Origin: Armillaria gallica
Taxonomy: Eukaryota; Basidiomycota; Agaricomycetes; Agaricales; Physalacriaceae
Direction of reading: 5' to 3'
DNA: 64,000 bases
NCBI GenBank assembly: GCA_037576215.1
Contig: JBANDB010000003.1
Span: 4,216,001-4,280,000 of the forward strand
The notes under the pieces were generated by a model. That model was not told the origin of the DNA and searched no databases. It worked only from the letters and a program-made list of their open reading frames with translations. Both the position numbers and the translations under genes were made by a program. Below are positions 23,397 to 34,395 of this stretch, piece by piece; position 1 is the stretch's first letter; every line of letters begins with the position of its first letter.

Positions 23397-25549
23397 TTAC
23401 AACTCTGCTAAATCTATCAATGCCTTCGCCTGAGCGGAACGCGCCTTGATCGTGCATTTGAAAGGTGCCGGAAAGCTAAGTGTGAACGCAAAATGAAGCA
23501 GTCATCAGAGCTGTCAGAGGCAAAAGACCTACCTCAGAAGACCATCTGTAAATGTATCACTAGGCTCAACGACACGTCCTTCAGCATCCACGGCCTTGGA
23601 GAAAGACAAAGTCGCCGCCATAGATGCGATGGCGATCCATACGGTATTCAATGCAAGATGACGACCGGGACAGATACTGGGCAGATATCGGCAACGGCAA
23701 GGACTGGATTGAATATATTAGACGCACCGTCTCCCAAAGCCAAACGCTGCTGTGGGTTCCGGCTGGGATTCTTTCCCGTCCTCGGGCATAAACCTGTTAG
23801 GATCGAAGACTAGTGGGTTTGGATAGTCTTTTTCATCGTGCAGTATGGCCCTATTACATCGTATCGTTCAATTTAAAGCCCACATATTCCAGGCTGATAT
23901 TCAATCATTACTCACCAAACGTTGCCAACGATGATCGCGCCTACAAGGGGGATAAGCATAGACCGACAGAGACGCAGTCTTATCATACCCGCAGGAATGT
24001 AATATCCTCTATAAACATCCTCTTTCACGCAACGATGAGGCACGCCTAAATCGAAAGCTATGAACTCTGATTCGTGGATATGAATGAGATCACATACCCA
24101 TTGGCACCACAGGATTCCATCTCAATGCTTCCAAGACGACAGCATTGATATATGGTAGTTGTGCACGGTCATCGAAATTTGGCAGCCGGGTGTGCCCGAC
24201 CACGGCGTCGATCTCAGCTTGTGCCTTCGCCTGTACCTCGGGATAGAGAAGGAAAGCGAGTATCGTAGCAAGGACGGTCGACACAGTCTGTGTATCAATA
24301 AGAGATATTTCAAATGATATGGAAAGCGGAAACTTACTGTGTCGGCACCCCCTAACCAAGACGTAAGATTAGATACTCGGCAAGAAACACCGAATGCAAC
24401 CTACCAGCAAATGCGACCGAAGCTGTGTTGCGGATGACTTCAAGGTGTGCCTTCTTCTCTGACACACTTATATTATTCATCTTCGCTAGATTTACGGAGA
24501 CCAATGAAGACTGGGCCGTGCCATTGTTCTGGAATCAAGTCAATGTGACCATCGAGGATGAATGAGGATGTAAGTACATACCAGTGACTCTGAAGTGTAT
24601 TTGAATGGTTCCTCTTGCATCGCATCGACATCTTTTTTCCAGGTGTCCGCAAGGCTCATAAATTTCGTACCAGGAAACCACCCTGTATGAACGAGTGAGG
24701 TTTATTGCAAATTGGCAGTTAGCTTACACTCACGTGGAAGGTGTTGCAGACTGGGGATGTAGTCAACGAGAAAGGTCCCTAAATTCCCAATGATGCGAGC
24801 ACTTTCCATAGCCCGATCTACGAGTCCCACGAACGTATCGCCATTTGGATTCACATCATATCCATAAACGATTTTCATGATGATCGAGCCGGCGTGACTA
24901 GAAGGTCGTCAGTTTCCTTTCCACGAATATAGTGCTGCCGGTACGTACTGGCGAACATGATGAGAAATCCTGTCGGGGGATTTAAGCAACTGTTGTAGCA
25001 AAGTCGACGTCGCTTTCACCTGCACCGGATAGTACGCAGGGACTGCACGAAGCTGGAAGTATTCATGAAGCATTCGACGATGCTTTCTACAAAAAGACAT
25101 CAGGCAATATCAACAGAGACCATGGTTGCACTGACCTCCACCAATTCGAATATCTCATGAAAGTCACAAAATTCCCCCACCCCGCTAAAATCGACATAGT
25201 GAAATCTGCACGGAGTTACTAACTCTGAGACCTTAGAGTATTCTCCATTCATACCTGGTCTATCGGAATAATTCCCGGAGCGTTTTTCGAAGAGATCTGC
25301 CACTGCTTGGGCAGAGCTAATTACAACAGTCGGATTTCCAGGAGTATCCAAGTAGAATACGTCGCCGTAAGTAGCAGCCCATTGAGCGTAGGTAAGCCAT
25401 GGGTACTCTGAGGGCAGATCCCAGAGGTTCCCTATCAGTGGAAGACCCTTGGGGCCTGGAGGGAGAGGTAAACGGCGACGCCGAATTAACCTCAGCAGGT
25501 TATATAACAATAATGCACCGAGTGAAGCTAGCAGGAGAAAAGAGTTCAT
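23397..25549 (-). CDS. cytochrome P450 monooxygenase, copy 5 (P450-5)
   Basis: The anchor is [21 protein letters not shown], the hinge [19 protein letters not shown]. The first exon ends [13 protein letters not shown]. Spliced motifs are AGGADTT (Gly where others have Ala-Ala), EALR, FDPNRF and FGFGRR-ICPGR. It ends [21 protein letters not shown]. About 13 exons, frame intact. Introns sit where they do in P450-7, its inverted-duplicate twin, and the two share features missing from P450-1 to -4: [24 protein letters not shown] preceded by INAVV, and a Cys or Ser in HR(C/S)VKEDV. A P450 of this class is ER membrane-bound; the substrate cannot be read from sequence. Confidence 0.9.
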
Positions 25550-26276
25550 CGTGAAAGAGTTGCTGTGGCTGATACAGTTGGTTCTCTATGCCCTCATTTT
25601 TAAGGAGTCGCACCGTTCCATCAATCAAGGAGCTTATCTCCCGTCTGTCCTTGTGTTCTTCACAAACGGGTTTGAAGCAGAACATATGATAGTCTGGGAT
25701 CAAACGGGTGCAAATAGAACCAGTTCTCGTATCTCGCCCCTGCACCGGTACCTCTCGGTCGCGTTGCCTAACAGTAATCAAACTTGAATTTAGGAATGAA
25801 TGGTTCGAATACCGGTAGTAAAAGTAGGGTAGGTTTCTGCTCGCCTTGAACAACGGAATAAGGCAGTAATGGGCTGTTATCATGTGGAGTAGTCAATATG
25901 GTCAGGAATATCATTGCCCTGACATGTGAACACCCGATGGAATGACATGAGTTAGAAGAATCTGCCGGAAACTTGGCACGAACCTCCAAGACTGCGAACT
26001 GGAAACGGGTGCAAATGCAGCCGGGGCCGGGGTTGGGGACCTGACCGTGGCGACAGGCAAGCGATAGGTGGAACGTAGAATCTTTGAAGGAGTAACCGCG
26101 TCGTGTTGCAAAAATTCCATACAGCTAAGTTCCGATAGGACCTATTGAGTTCAATTGGGTTCCCTTTACTAGTATTCCGGTCCTGTACAGCCAGAAAAAT
26201 CGGGCGATGGTGGTGTTGGTGTTGTGGAAGTGCAAGAGGCGTCGCGACTGATCGCATCAACATTACGTCACTCACG
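25550..26276. promoter_or_regulatory. divergent region of P450-5 and nucleotidylyltransferase A
   Basis: No gene. The P450 side carries GGTAGTAAAAGTAGGGT then CGCCTTGAACAACGGAAT (25842-25859). The other side has TTACGTCA, a bZIP-type octamer, about 10 bp before the nucleotidylyltransferase ATG. Both are repeated, inverted, at 43231-43955. Confidence 0.5.
25842..25859 (-). promoter_or_regulatory. conserved P450 upstream element, P450-5 copy
   Basis: CGCCTTGAACAACGGAAT, about 293 bp upstream of the P450-5 start; a diverged form of the P450-1 element. Confidence 0.4.
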
Positions 26277-26903
26277 ATGTCCCTTCTTCCCCAACTCCGC
26301 CACGGAGCCAAAGTGCTCATCCTCGACTCGTCCTTCAACCCTCCGACTCTCGCCCACCTCGCCCTTACCCGCTGTGGCAATGACTACGATGCCAGGATCC
26401 TCATGCTCTCTACGACCAACGCCGACAAGAAACTCGCACCCGGGGACGCCACTCACGCCCAGCGCCAAAGCATGATGGCACTCCTGGGATTCCATATAAC
26501 AGTCATCGATGAACCGACGTTCGTAGGCAAGGCGCGAAGGCTGCATGCAGAGATGCCAAGTGCGACATGGGATTTCTTGATGGGTTGGGATACGGTGGAG
26601 AGGGTATTTGCAGAGCGGTACTACAAGGACATGGTTACCGAGCTGAGAGGGTTCTTCTTTGAGAGTCGGGCAAGGATCGTGTATGCGCCCAGGGCGGGAT
26701 CCGGAGGGATTGACGTCTGGGCGGCGGTGGAGCGGGTCGGGGCAAGAGACAAGGTCGTGCCGGCGGCGATCTCGGACGAGTTTCTGGCGCAGAGTTCGAC
26801 TGCAGTCAGGAATGCTATCAAGTCTGGCAATGGGACATGGCGGGACAAGGTTCCACCGGCTGTTTCCGAGTATATAGACAAGGAGCGTTTGTATTCTACT
26901 TGA
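26277..26903 (+). CDS. nucleotidylyltransferase, NMNAT/POF1-like, copy A
   Basis: A single-exon gene of 208 residues. The start at 26277 is chosen because the duplicate copy starts at the same residue; the open frame reaches back to 26145. The nucleotidylyltransferase fold is shown by the N-terminal VLILDSSFNPPTLAHLAL (FNPPTxxH class motif) and the C-terminal SSTAVRNAIKSG (ISSTxxR-type motif). FLMGWDTVERVF in the middle also fits the NMN adenylyltransferase family. The nearest named relative is likely yeast Pof1, which is related to NMN adenylyltransferases that make NAD from NMN and ATP. Its lack of introns contrasts with intron-rich neighbours. It differs from copy B at only a few residues. 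Its 3' end faces that of P450-6. Confidence 0.85.
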   Translation: MSLLPQLRHGAKVLILDSSFNPPTLAHLALTRCGNDYDARILMLSTTNADKKLAPGDATHAQRQSMMALLGFHITVIDEPTFVGKARRLHAEMPSATWDFLMGWDTVERVFAERYYKDMVTELRGFFFESRARIVYAPRAGSGGIDVWAAVERVGARDKVVPAAISDEFLAQSSTAVRNAIKSGNGTWRDKVPPAVSEYIDKERLYST

Positions 26904-27563
26904 GTTTCTGTTTGATTGAAGTGAAAGATTATCCTGACCAGGCCAGTAAAGCTTAAAACTGAAAACAAAAGTATGAGCTTCATCCTTTTTTCCTCAAGGC
27001 CTCATCGCTCTAACGTTGTGTATGCCAGGTCTTCATGCTGAGGAAACAGAGAGATGTCTGTTCTACTCAGCGTATTCGACTCATCGTGGTCAGTCTCGCT
27101 CGCAGAGACCGCCGTTTCTTGAACGTTGATTTGTTTAACTGTAGATGACCGTCTTTTCCATGTACGTCTCCTTCGAGCTTGAAGGCACGTCGGCTGCGTC
27201 ATATTTTTGAAGGTTTGCAAGAGTCTGACCAGAGAATCTGGAAATCCCAAGTGGTAACCTCTTCTTTCCACTCTCTTTTCTTCATTTACTATCGCCAGGC
27301 TTGCGATTTTGTCATGGCTCTGGTTGCTGACTCGGATCACCTCCTTCGTAGTCGGCTGCAGTCTGGCGTTCTGTACAGACTCGGTGCCTCTTCTCCTGCC
27401 TAGGACGTTGTCTACGCGATCTCCCCTCTCGGAGAGGGAAGATCACGTCTTTCTACAACGTGTATCTAGTACCAAACAGATAGTTTGACATAAATTTAAA
27501 CACTAGTATTGGAACTGGTGCCTAAGTTACCGGTGTTGGAAATGAGCAATTGCTCCAAAACCG
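26904..27563. other. intergenic region between nucleotidylyltransferase A and P450-6
   Basis: The first 350 bp or so belongs to arm A of the inverted duplication and has a counterpart near 42150-42600. The rest is the P450-6 3' flank. Open frames here (about 27002-27403) look like shadows in low-bias sequence; no gene is supported. Confidence 0.4.
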
Positions 27564-29725
27564 CTACAACTCTGCCGAATATATCAATGCTTTCGCCTGA
27601 GCGGAACGCGCCTTGATCGCGCACTTGAAAGGCACGGGAAGGCTGGACGTAGGATTCAGAATAAAGTATGGGACATCAGGTCTATCAGGGGCAGAAGGCC
27701 TACCTCACAAAGCCATCTGTATAAGTATCACTGGGTTCAATGACACGGCCTTCAGGATCTATGGCCTTGGAGAACGACAAAGTCGCCGCCATACACGCGA
27801 CGGCGATCCACACGGTATTCAATGCAAGATGACGACCGGGACAGATGCTGGGCAGATATCGGCTACGGCTGAGGCTGGATGGAACATTTCAGACGCACCG
27901 TCTCCCAAAACCAAACGCAGCTGTGGGTTCCGGTTGGGGTTCGTTCCCGTCCTCAGGAATAAACCTGTTGGGATCGAAGACCAGTGGGTTTGGATAGTCT
28001 TTTTCTTCGTGCAGTATGGCCCTTGTACATCGAGTGTCAATTTAAAGCCTACATATTACAAGGATATTCAATTGACACTCACCAAACGTTGCTGATGACG
28101 GTCGCACCTACAAGGGGGATAAGCATAAACTGACGGGGAAAATGCATTCTATTCATACCCGCAGGAATGTAATAACCTCTATAAACATCCTCTTTCACGC
28201 AACGATGAGCCACACCTAAATCGAAAGCTATGAACTCCGATTCGTGGATATGAAATCACGTACCCAATGGCGTAACAGGATTCCATCTCAATGCTTCCAA
28301 GACAACAGCATTGATATATGGAAGTTGCGCACGGTCATCGAAATTTGGCAGCCGGGTGTGACCGACCACCGCGTCGAGCTCGGCTTGTGCTTTCGCTTGT
28401 ACCTCGGGATAAAGAAGGAAAGCTAGTATCGCAGAAAGGACGACTTGCACAGACTTTGCAGCGTATGAGAGCAATAAGACAGACTTTAATCCATGAAAAC
28501 GTACAGTATCGGTGCCCGCTGACCAAGATATAAGATTGGATGCCCAGCAAGAAACACCGAATGCAACCTACCGGCAAAGGCTACCGCAGCTGTGTTCCGG
28601 ATGACTTCAAGGTGTGCCTTCTTCTCTGACATGCCGATATCCTTCATCTTCGCTAAATTTACGGAGACCAATGAAGACGGGGCGGCGCCATTATTCTGGA
28701 GTCGAGTCAGTGTGCCCACTGAGGATGAATGAGGATGTAAGAACATACCAGTGACTCTGAGGCGTATATAAATGGTTCTTCTTGCATGGCCTCGACATCT
28801 TTTCTCCAGCCATCGGCAAGGCTCATAAATTTCGTACCAGGAAACCAACCTGTATAAATGAGCGAGGTGTAATGTGAATCTGACAGTTCAACAAGCCTAC
28901 ACTCACGTGGAAGGTATTGCAAACTGGGGATGTAATCAACGAGAAAGGATCCTACATTCGCAGTGAAATGAACACTTTCCAGAGCCAAATCCACCAGTCC
29001 CACAAATCGATCGCCATGTGGGTTGACATCATATCCATAGATGGTTTTCATGCTGATTGAGCCGGCGTGGCTAGAAGGTCGTCAGTTTCCTTTTCATGAA
29101 CATTGCTGACGATGCGTACTGGCGAACATGATGGAAGGTTTCGTCGGGAGATTCGAGCAACTGTTGTAGCAAGGTCGACGTCGCTTTCATCTGTACGGGA
29201 TAGTACGCAGGAACTGCACGAAGCTGGAAGTGTTCGTGAAACATTCGACGATGCTTTCTAGGAAGAGACTTCGGACCAGATAACACCAACAGAGAACATG
29301 ATTGTACTGACCTCCACCAGCTTGAGTATCTCATAAAAGTAAAGATAGTCCCCCATCCCGTTAAACGTGCCATGGTGAAATCTGCACGGCGTTACCAGCT
29401 CTGGGACGTCGGGATATTATCTATCCATACCTGGTCTATCGGAATAATTCCCGGAGCGTTTTTCGAGGATATCCAGCGCGGCTTGGGCAGAGCTAATTAC
29501 AACAGTCGGATTTCCAGGAGTATCCAAGTAGAAAACGTCGCCGTAAGTAGCAGCCCATTGAGCGTAGGTAAGCCATGAGTACTCCGCGGGCACATCCCAG
29601 AGGTTACCTATGAGCGGAAGACCCTTGGGGCCTGGAGGGAGAGGTAAACGGCGACGCCGAATTGTGCTCAACAGGCGGTATAACAGAAAGGCACCAAGTG
29701 AAGCTAGCAGGAGAAAAGAGTCCAT
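27564..29725 (-). CDS. cytochrome P450 monooxygenase, copy 6 (P450-6)
   Basis: The anchor is [20 protein letters not shown], the hinge [19 protein letters not shown]. Spliced motifs are AGTDTS, EALR, FDPNRF and FGFGRR-ICPGR, ending [21 protein letters not shown] (TAG stop). Differences from P450-5 and -7: [23 protein letters not shown] for NPVVPMG, SVQVVL for TVSTVL or TVSTIL, and IPEDGNEPQ. All donors and acceptors read as GT-AG and the frame is intact. By motif sharing it groups with P450-5 and -7 but lies outside the duplicated arms, so it probably comes from an earlier duplication. Substrate unknown. Confidence 0.9.
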
Positions 29726-30645
29726 TGCAAAGAAACTGCTGCGGCTGATGTAGTTGGTTCTCTATGCTCTCATTCTTTAAGAAGTCCCACCGTTCTATAT
29801 CCAAGAAACCTTATCTCCCGTCTGCCTCTTGTGCTCTTCCATAAATGGGTTCGAAGCAGAATAGATGATAGCTAGCCTAGGATCAAAGTGAGTGAATGTG
29901 GAATCGGTTCTCGTAACTCGCCCTTTCGTTAGTAGCTTCTGGTCGCATCGCCTGACAGTGCCATTCAATGCAGCCGGATTGTGGTAGGAACTCACCAAGT
30001 GAAAGAAATACCTGCCAGTGCTTCGTAGTGACAGGACGAGCATGCAAGTGATATGAACGTGTTTCATAGAATCTTTTTTTTTCTTTCTTGTACCGCTGCG
30101 ACATATCCATCCGATGGCGCTAGAGAAAAACATGAGCCTTGAGCTAAGAGAAACACGCCAAAAATAACATCTAGTATTGCACCAAGACGAAGGCCGACTC
30201 CACCAACCTGATGTCGACATGCTGTTTTAATATCGACCTCCTGACTGGTCTAAAGTAAACCATTTATGTTGGACGGATCCGCAACCGACGAAGGAACCCC
30301 AGTATACTTGTGGAGCGGACGGAATTGGACGTAAATACTGTAAACTGACCGGCAGGCAGGCAGTAAGTATACTTGATAATATTTAGCATTACATCGAAGC
30401 TGCGATGGGCGCCTGAAGACGCGCCGACAAACCTGAGCGCAACAATGCCGACAATCATCTTCTAAAAAATTAGCTCCTGGAAGCGCTGTAGTAAGATACA
30501 GTGACGCGCGACGCACCGAAGACGAGCATTCCAATCACTGTACACAAGCTACTCACGAAAGTGCTATACAGCTCTTGGCCTTGATCGCTTCGCTCTCGGT
30601 ATGTACGAGTAGAACGGATTCAGCCAGAATACCAGAATACCATAC
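29726..30645. other. intergenic region upstream of P450-6
   Basis: About 0.9 kb without a supported gene. The CGCCTTGGACAA element of the other copies was not found here. A minus-strand open frame at 30250-30534 has no recognisable motif. A T-rich tract lies near 30066-30080. Confidence 0.4.
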
Positions 30646-31519
30646 CTATACTACAACATCCAAGAATACCTCCTTGAATATATCATAATTTCCTTGACCC
30701 TTGCTATAGACCGCAAACGTCACTTTCTTGAACCACCCTTTGAATTCATTCTCTAAAAGAATATTCTTCATCTCGTTCGCCACAAGAACCGGTGGGCAAT
30801 TGTATGCTCCACAGCCCATGGCGCCTTGAACAACAGTCTTAGACTAATGAAAAATATATAAGTACTAGTTGGAACTCACCAAGTACTACGTACTCCTTCC
30901 CGTTAGATGCCGCCATCCTATACACTAGTCGAATCTTGCCTCTCAGATCTTCCAGCACGCTAGGGTCTGCGAAGCGCTGTCCATCTTCCGTGAGCTGAGG
31001 ATCGCGCGGCGCCGCTACCGTCAATACCGCCACAACGATACGTTTCCCCGACTCGGGAGGGAATTCAACGAGCTCATGGTCAAGGTCGTCCCTATGAACA
31101 ATCACACCCGGAGAGTACACGCCAGCCACAGACCCCGGACCGGTATTGGGCCAGGGATAGTATGATTCGCTCAGAGTGTGATAGAGCGTCGACGAATAGC
31201 AGAGCGCCTCTTCTTGCGTCCGACTCAGGGTCACCGCCCATCCTCCCGCACGGTATTCATCACTCGCCAAGTTTAGAACAGCGGTTTTGCCTTTTGCTTC
31301 GTCGCTGAAATTTCGAGCAGCGGCATACGAGTCAGAGTTCAGGATGTCTACTTTGCTCGGAGGGTGTCCAGGGCACGAGGACGCGTCGAGCGGGGGTAAC
31401 TGCTGGGCAATGAAGGACGACAGTGCTGTCGCGCCGTCCTGCTCGTGCTCCTTAATGAGTGCAGGGGAGCGAGCAATGGTATCCAGCGCGACGGCCTTGC
31501 GGAGGGCGAATTTCGACAT
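30646..31519 (-). CDS. TIGR02452-family protein (microbial-type PARG-like domain)
   Basis: Two exons. The first has the N-terminal helical part, then VLNLASDEYRAGGWAVTLSRTQEEALCYSSTLYHTL, the loop typical of this family in which Gly-Gly and Gln-Glu-Glu residues bind ADP-ribose in poly(ADP-ribose) glycohydrolases. The best splice (donor CTTG|GTGAG, acceptor TTCAAG|GC) gives VVLGAMGCGAYNCPPVLVA, matching the family's LGAxGCGAxxNPP motif. The protein ends FKEVFLDVVV. Family members remove or bind ADP-ribose; activity here is inferred. The start codon lies 39 bp from the divergent VPS26 start, so both genes must share a very compact promoter. Confidence 0.82.
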
Positions 31520-31558
31520 GCTTTACACAGCCACGAACTTCGTCACTCAATTGCAGGC

Positions 31559-32822
31559 ATGGCTACTTTCTTCTTTGCCTCGCCGATCGATGTGGACATC
31601 AAGCTCAGCGACGAGGAGGCAAGGAAATCCGTCGAGCTGCGAGAGGAGAAAGAAAAAGTAACGTCCTGTCCGGTTTACTATGACGGTGACTCTGTCGGTG
31701 GTCAGGCGAGTGGCTGTTTTCTCGATGCTTTTCCTGCTCATCATCATTGTCCTTTGCAGATCATCGTTCGTGTTCGTGACGGCAAGAAAATAACTCACGA
31801 GGGCGTAAAGGTCGAATTCGTGGGCAATATTGGTCATTAGGCGTTGCGAACGACGCGTCCATGTGTGCTAATACGTATCCGTGTAGAGCTGTTCTATGAC
31901 CGGGGTAACCACCATGAGTTCCTATCGCTGTCCCAGGAGCTCGCTGCGCCCGGAGAGTTAAAGCAATCACAAACATTCGACTTCAATTTCAAGAACGTCG
32001 AGAAACAATACGAAAGTTATCGGGGCATAAACGTGAAGCTTCGGTATGGTCCTGTTGTATTGGTACGTTCGGTATATTGATCATTCTCTAGTTACTTTAT
32101 ACGGGTGACTATATCGCGAAGAATGGCGGACGTGAAGCAAGAAAAGGAGGTATGGGTCCACTCGTTCAGGATGCCGCCGGATAGCAACAATTCGATACGG
32201 ATGGAAGTCGGCATAGAGGACTGCCTGCACATTGAGTTTGAGTACAACAAATCCAAGTACGTCCTCTTCTTTCGTCTCGTTGGCTTCTAAATCGAACTTG
32301 ATGCATGGCGTAGGTATCATTTGAAGGACGCCATCGTCGGGAAGATATACTTCCTACTCGTCCGCGTCAAGATCAAACATATGGAGCTCTCAATTATTCG
32401 GAGGGAGACAACTGGGACGCCGCCGAATCAGTATAACGAAAGTGAAACGATAACCAAGTTTGAGATTATGGATGGTGCTCCTGTACGAGGTGCGTGTGTT
32501 CTTCAAGTGAAGCCACCCTTCTAATGATAAAGTCAGGGGAGACCATTCCTATACGACTATTCTTGGGCGGGTTCGATATCACACCAACGTTCCGTGATGT
32601 AAACAAAAGATTCAGTACACGGTATTATTTGAATCTTGTCCTCGTCGATGAGGAAAACCGGCGTTATTTCAAGCAGCAGGTATTGTGCTTCATTATGTCA
32701 CGAATCTCGAATCTGATTGTATGTTGTACTTTGTAGGAAATCACAATCTTCAGGATACCTGAGGTTTGTGATATAGGCTTCTTAATGGTCCACTTCGAGC
32801 TGACGTTTGTCAACAGAATTAG
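31559..32822 (+). CDS. VPS26: vacuolar protein sorting protein 26, retromer subunit
   Basis: A multi-exon gene. The protein starts [20 protein letters not shown] and continues [112 protein letters not shown] and [20 protein letters not shown], the full arrestin-like retromer VPS26 order. Retromer sorts cargo from endosomes back to the Golgi. The first intron appears to start with GC (GGTCAG|GCGAGT, near 31703). The C-terminal end is placed at 32822, assuming a 54 nt last intron ending CAACAG; without it the frame runs to 32864. Confidence 0.93.
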
Positions 32823-33150
32823 TTATCCGCGCTCTTCTCTTGCTTTATGTACATCGCTGTTATAGATTTTGACTATGGAACCTTATGGACTTGTGGATTT
32901 TTTTGCCTCGAAAGTTAATGAGCTACATAGTATCTTTCTGCGATACAAGGACAGGATAATAATGGTTCCATTAGACTTTATGTTCAGCTGTGCCCACAAA
33001 GGTTTGTGCAGTGGGCGTAGCAACCATTAATGTGATAATCACAGACGTCTAGGGCTTTTGCGCGTCGAGGGGACTGGAATGGCAGGAGAGATACGATCTG
33101 AGGTGGTGAATGAAAGAGATAGCCGTACAGATACAGTCAAACAAAATTTA
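32823..33150. other. short convergent intergenic region
   Basis: The 3' ends of VPS26 and the Gly/Met-rich gene face each other. No gene or repeat is supported. Confidence 0.4.
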
Positions 33151-34341
33151 TCAGTGTATAAAACCTTCTTCGCCCATGCCTCTTGTCATTCGTCTAATGT
33201 CTGGGTTGATGCCCATCATGCCGCCCGGTATTCGACTTGGAAGTCCACCGGTCCCCATGCCGGCCATTCCTCCTCCCATTCCTCCTCCCATGCCGCCACC
33301 CATGCCGCCCATATTTCCTCCCATATTACCACCGCCCATTCCACCTATGCCGATGTTACCCATGCCACCCATGCCGCCTCCGCCGATGCCTCCGCCAGCC
33401 ATGCCTCCACCGCCCATCCCAGTAGGGCCAATGCCGGCCATGCCGCCTCCTATGCCGCCACCCATACCACCCATGCCGCCCCCAAGTCCGGCGCCCATTC
33501 CTCCACCGCCCATGCCGCCGCCCATTCCTCCCATACCAGCCATACCTCCTCCCATACCCCCACCCATGCCTCCGGCCATTCCTCCGGCCATAGCGCCGCC
33601 CATGCCACCGCCCATATTACCACCCATTCCTCCACCCATGCCGCTCATCTGATTTGGATGGCCAAATTCCATGCCCATGCCGCCCATCCTGATCTGGCCG
33701 GCATCATGAGGAATTCCTCTCCCAGGCCCGCCGGACCCGGCACCATTGAAAAAGTTCTGTGGGCCAGCATTGAAGGGCGCACCTCCTGGACTTGCGACGA
33801 AAGAATTTGGCGCGGGGCCTCGTACGCTGGGGGATGCAGGGTACGGGTAGTTGACTTGGGCGGGTTGGTGGCGCATTGGATGGGGTGAAGCGTCGCGAGC
33901 GGCAGAATGGTGCATGTTCGGCATGGGAAAGTCTCTGTGGGAGGGTTCGCGATGGGGCGTGTGGGGATGATGCGAGGGCGGATGCGGCTGTGAGTTGGGC
34001 GTGCTCTCCTGTGGGCTCTCGTCTTCGGGTTTCTTCGTGACCTCGCGCAGAGCAGTATTGTCGTAGTACAGGTCAGAATACTGGTCTACATGGAACTGCT
34101 GGGTGCCAATGTCCCACTGAGGGCCCCGGTCTGCACGAGCAATGATGAGCATAGAATTCCATTCGGATGCGTTTTCGATGGCTTGGTTGAGAGAATTCGA
34201 CGAGTCTGGGTGTACTTGGTAGGTGTCTGCCTGGTTGCGAGCCTGGGCCTGTATCTCTGCAGCGAGCTTCTTGCCTATACGTGGGGCGTTGTGTCGGGGT
34301 ACAGTAACGCTAATCGTGCTGACTGGCCTGCCTGGTGCCAT
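33151..34341 (-). CDS. Gly/Met-rich repeat protein of unknown function
   Basis: A single open frame of about 396 residues from [20 protein letters not shown]. An open upstream extension to 34476 exists, but MAPGRP is preferred because it ends the overlap with the divergent gene's coding start. The first 110 residues look folded ([39 protein letters not shown]). Next comes a His/Pro/Ser linker, then about 170 residues of imperfect [11 protein letters not shown] repeats. The C-terminus [20 protein letters not shown] is non-repetitive. I do not recognise the family. Such Gly-Met tracts are expected to be disordered and could promote condensation; that is inference. Confidence 0.7.
   Translation of the reverse strand: MAPGRPVSTISVTVPRHNAPRIGKKLAAEIQAQARNQADTYQVHPDSSNSLNQAIENASEWNSMLIIARADRGPQWDIGTQQFHVDQYSDLYYDNTALREVTKKPEDESPQESTPNSQPHPPSHHPHTPHREPSHRDFPMPNMHHSAARDASPHPMRHQPAQVNYPYPASPSVRGPAPNSFVASPGGAPFNAGPQNFFNGAGSGGPGRGIPHDAGQIRMGGMGMEFGHPNQMSGMGGGMGGNMGGGMGGAMAGGMAGGMGGGMGGGMAGMGGMGGGMGGGGMGAGLGGGMGGMGGGIGGGMAGIGPTGMGGGGMAGGGIGGGGMGGMGNIGIGGMGGGNMGGNMGGMGGGMGGGMGGGMAGMGTGGLPSRIPGGMMGINPDIRRMTRGMGEEGFIH
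33230..33650. repeat. low-complexity tandem codon repeat (CCGCCCATG-like)
   Basis: Imperfect 9-12 bp units of CCGCCCATG/CCTCCCATT encode the GGM repeats on the minus strand. On the plus strand the same DNA leaves long shadow frames (Pro-Met and His-Ala rich). Confidence 0.8.
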
Positions 34342-34395
34342 GATCGTGGTGGCCACAAGGAAACACGTGAGTTTACTCCTTCCACTTTCACCCAA

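Larger units (their letters stand above)
23095..27270. repeat. inverted duplication, arm A (P450-5 + nucleotidylyltransferase A)
   Basis: Reverse-complement match to about 42150-46415. It includes the P450-5 3' flank, the whole P450-5 gene, the intergenic region, nucleotidylyltransferase A and about 350 bp beyond its stop. Landmarks outside genes, compared after reverse-complementing one arm: GGTCTTCA..GAGGAAACAGAGA, GTCAGTCTC.CTCGCAG, and ATTTTGGTCCTGGCGT on the P450 3' side. Limits were judged by eye; arm B has an insertion of about 100 bp near 42210-42330. Confidence 0.8.

Noticed and set aside
33058..33888. Long plus-strand frames rich in Pro-Met and His-Ala
   Set aside because: They are the opposite strand of the GGM repeat of the minus-strand protein; the codon repeat alone keeps them open.
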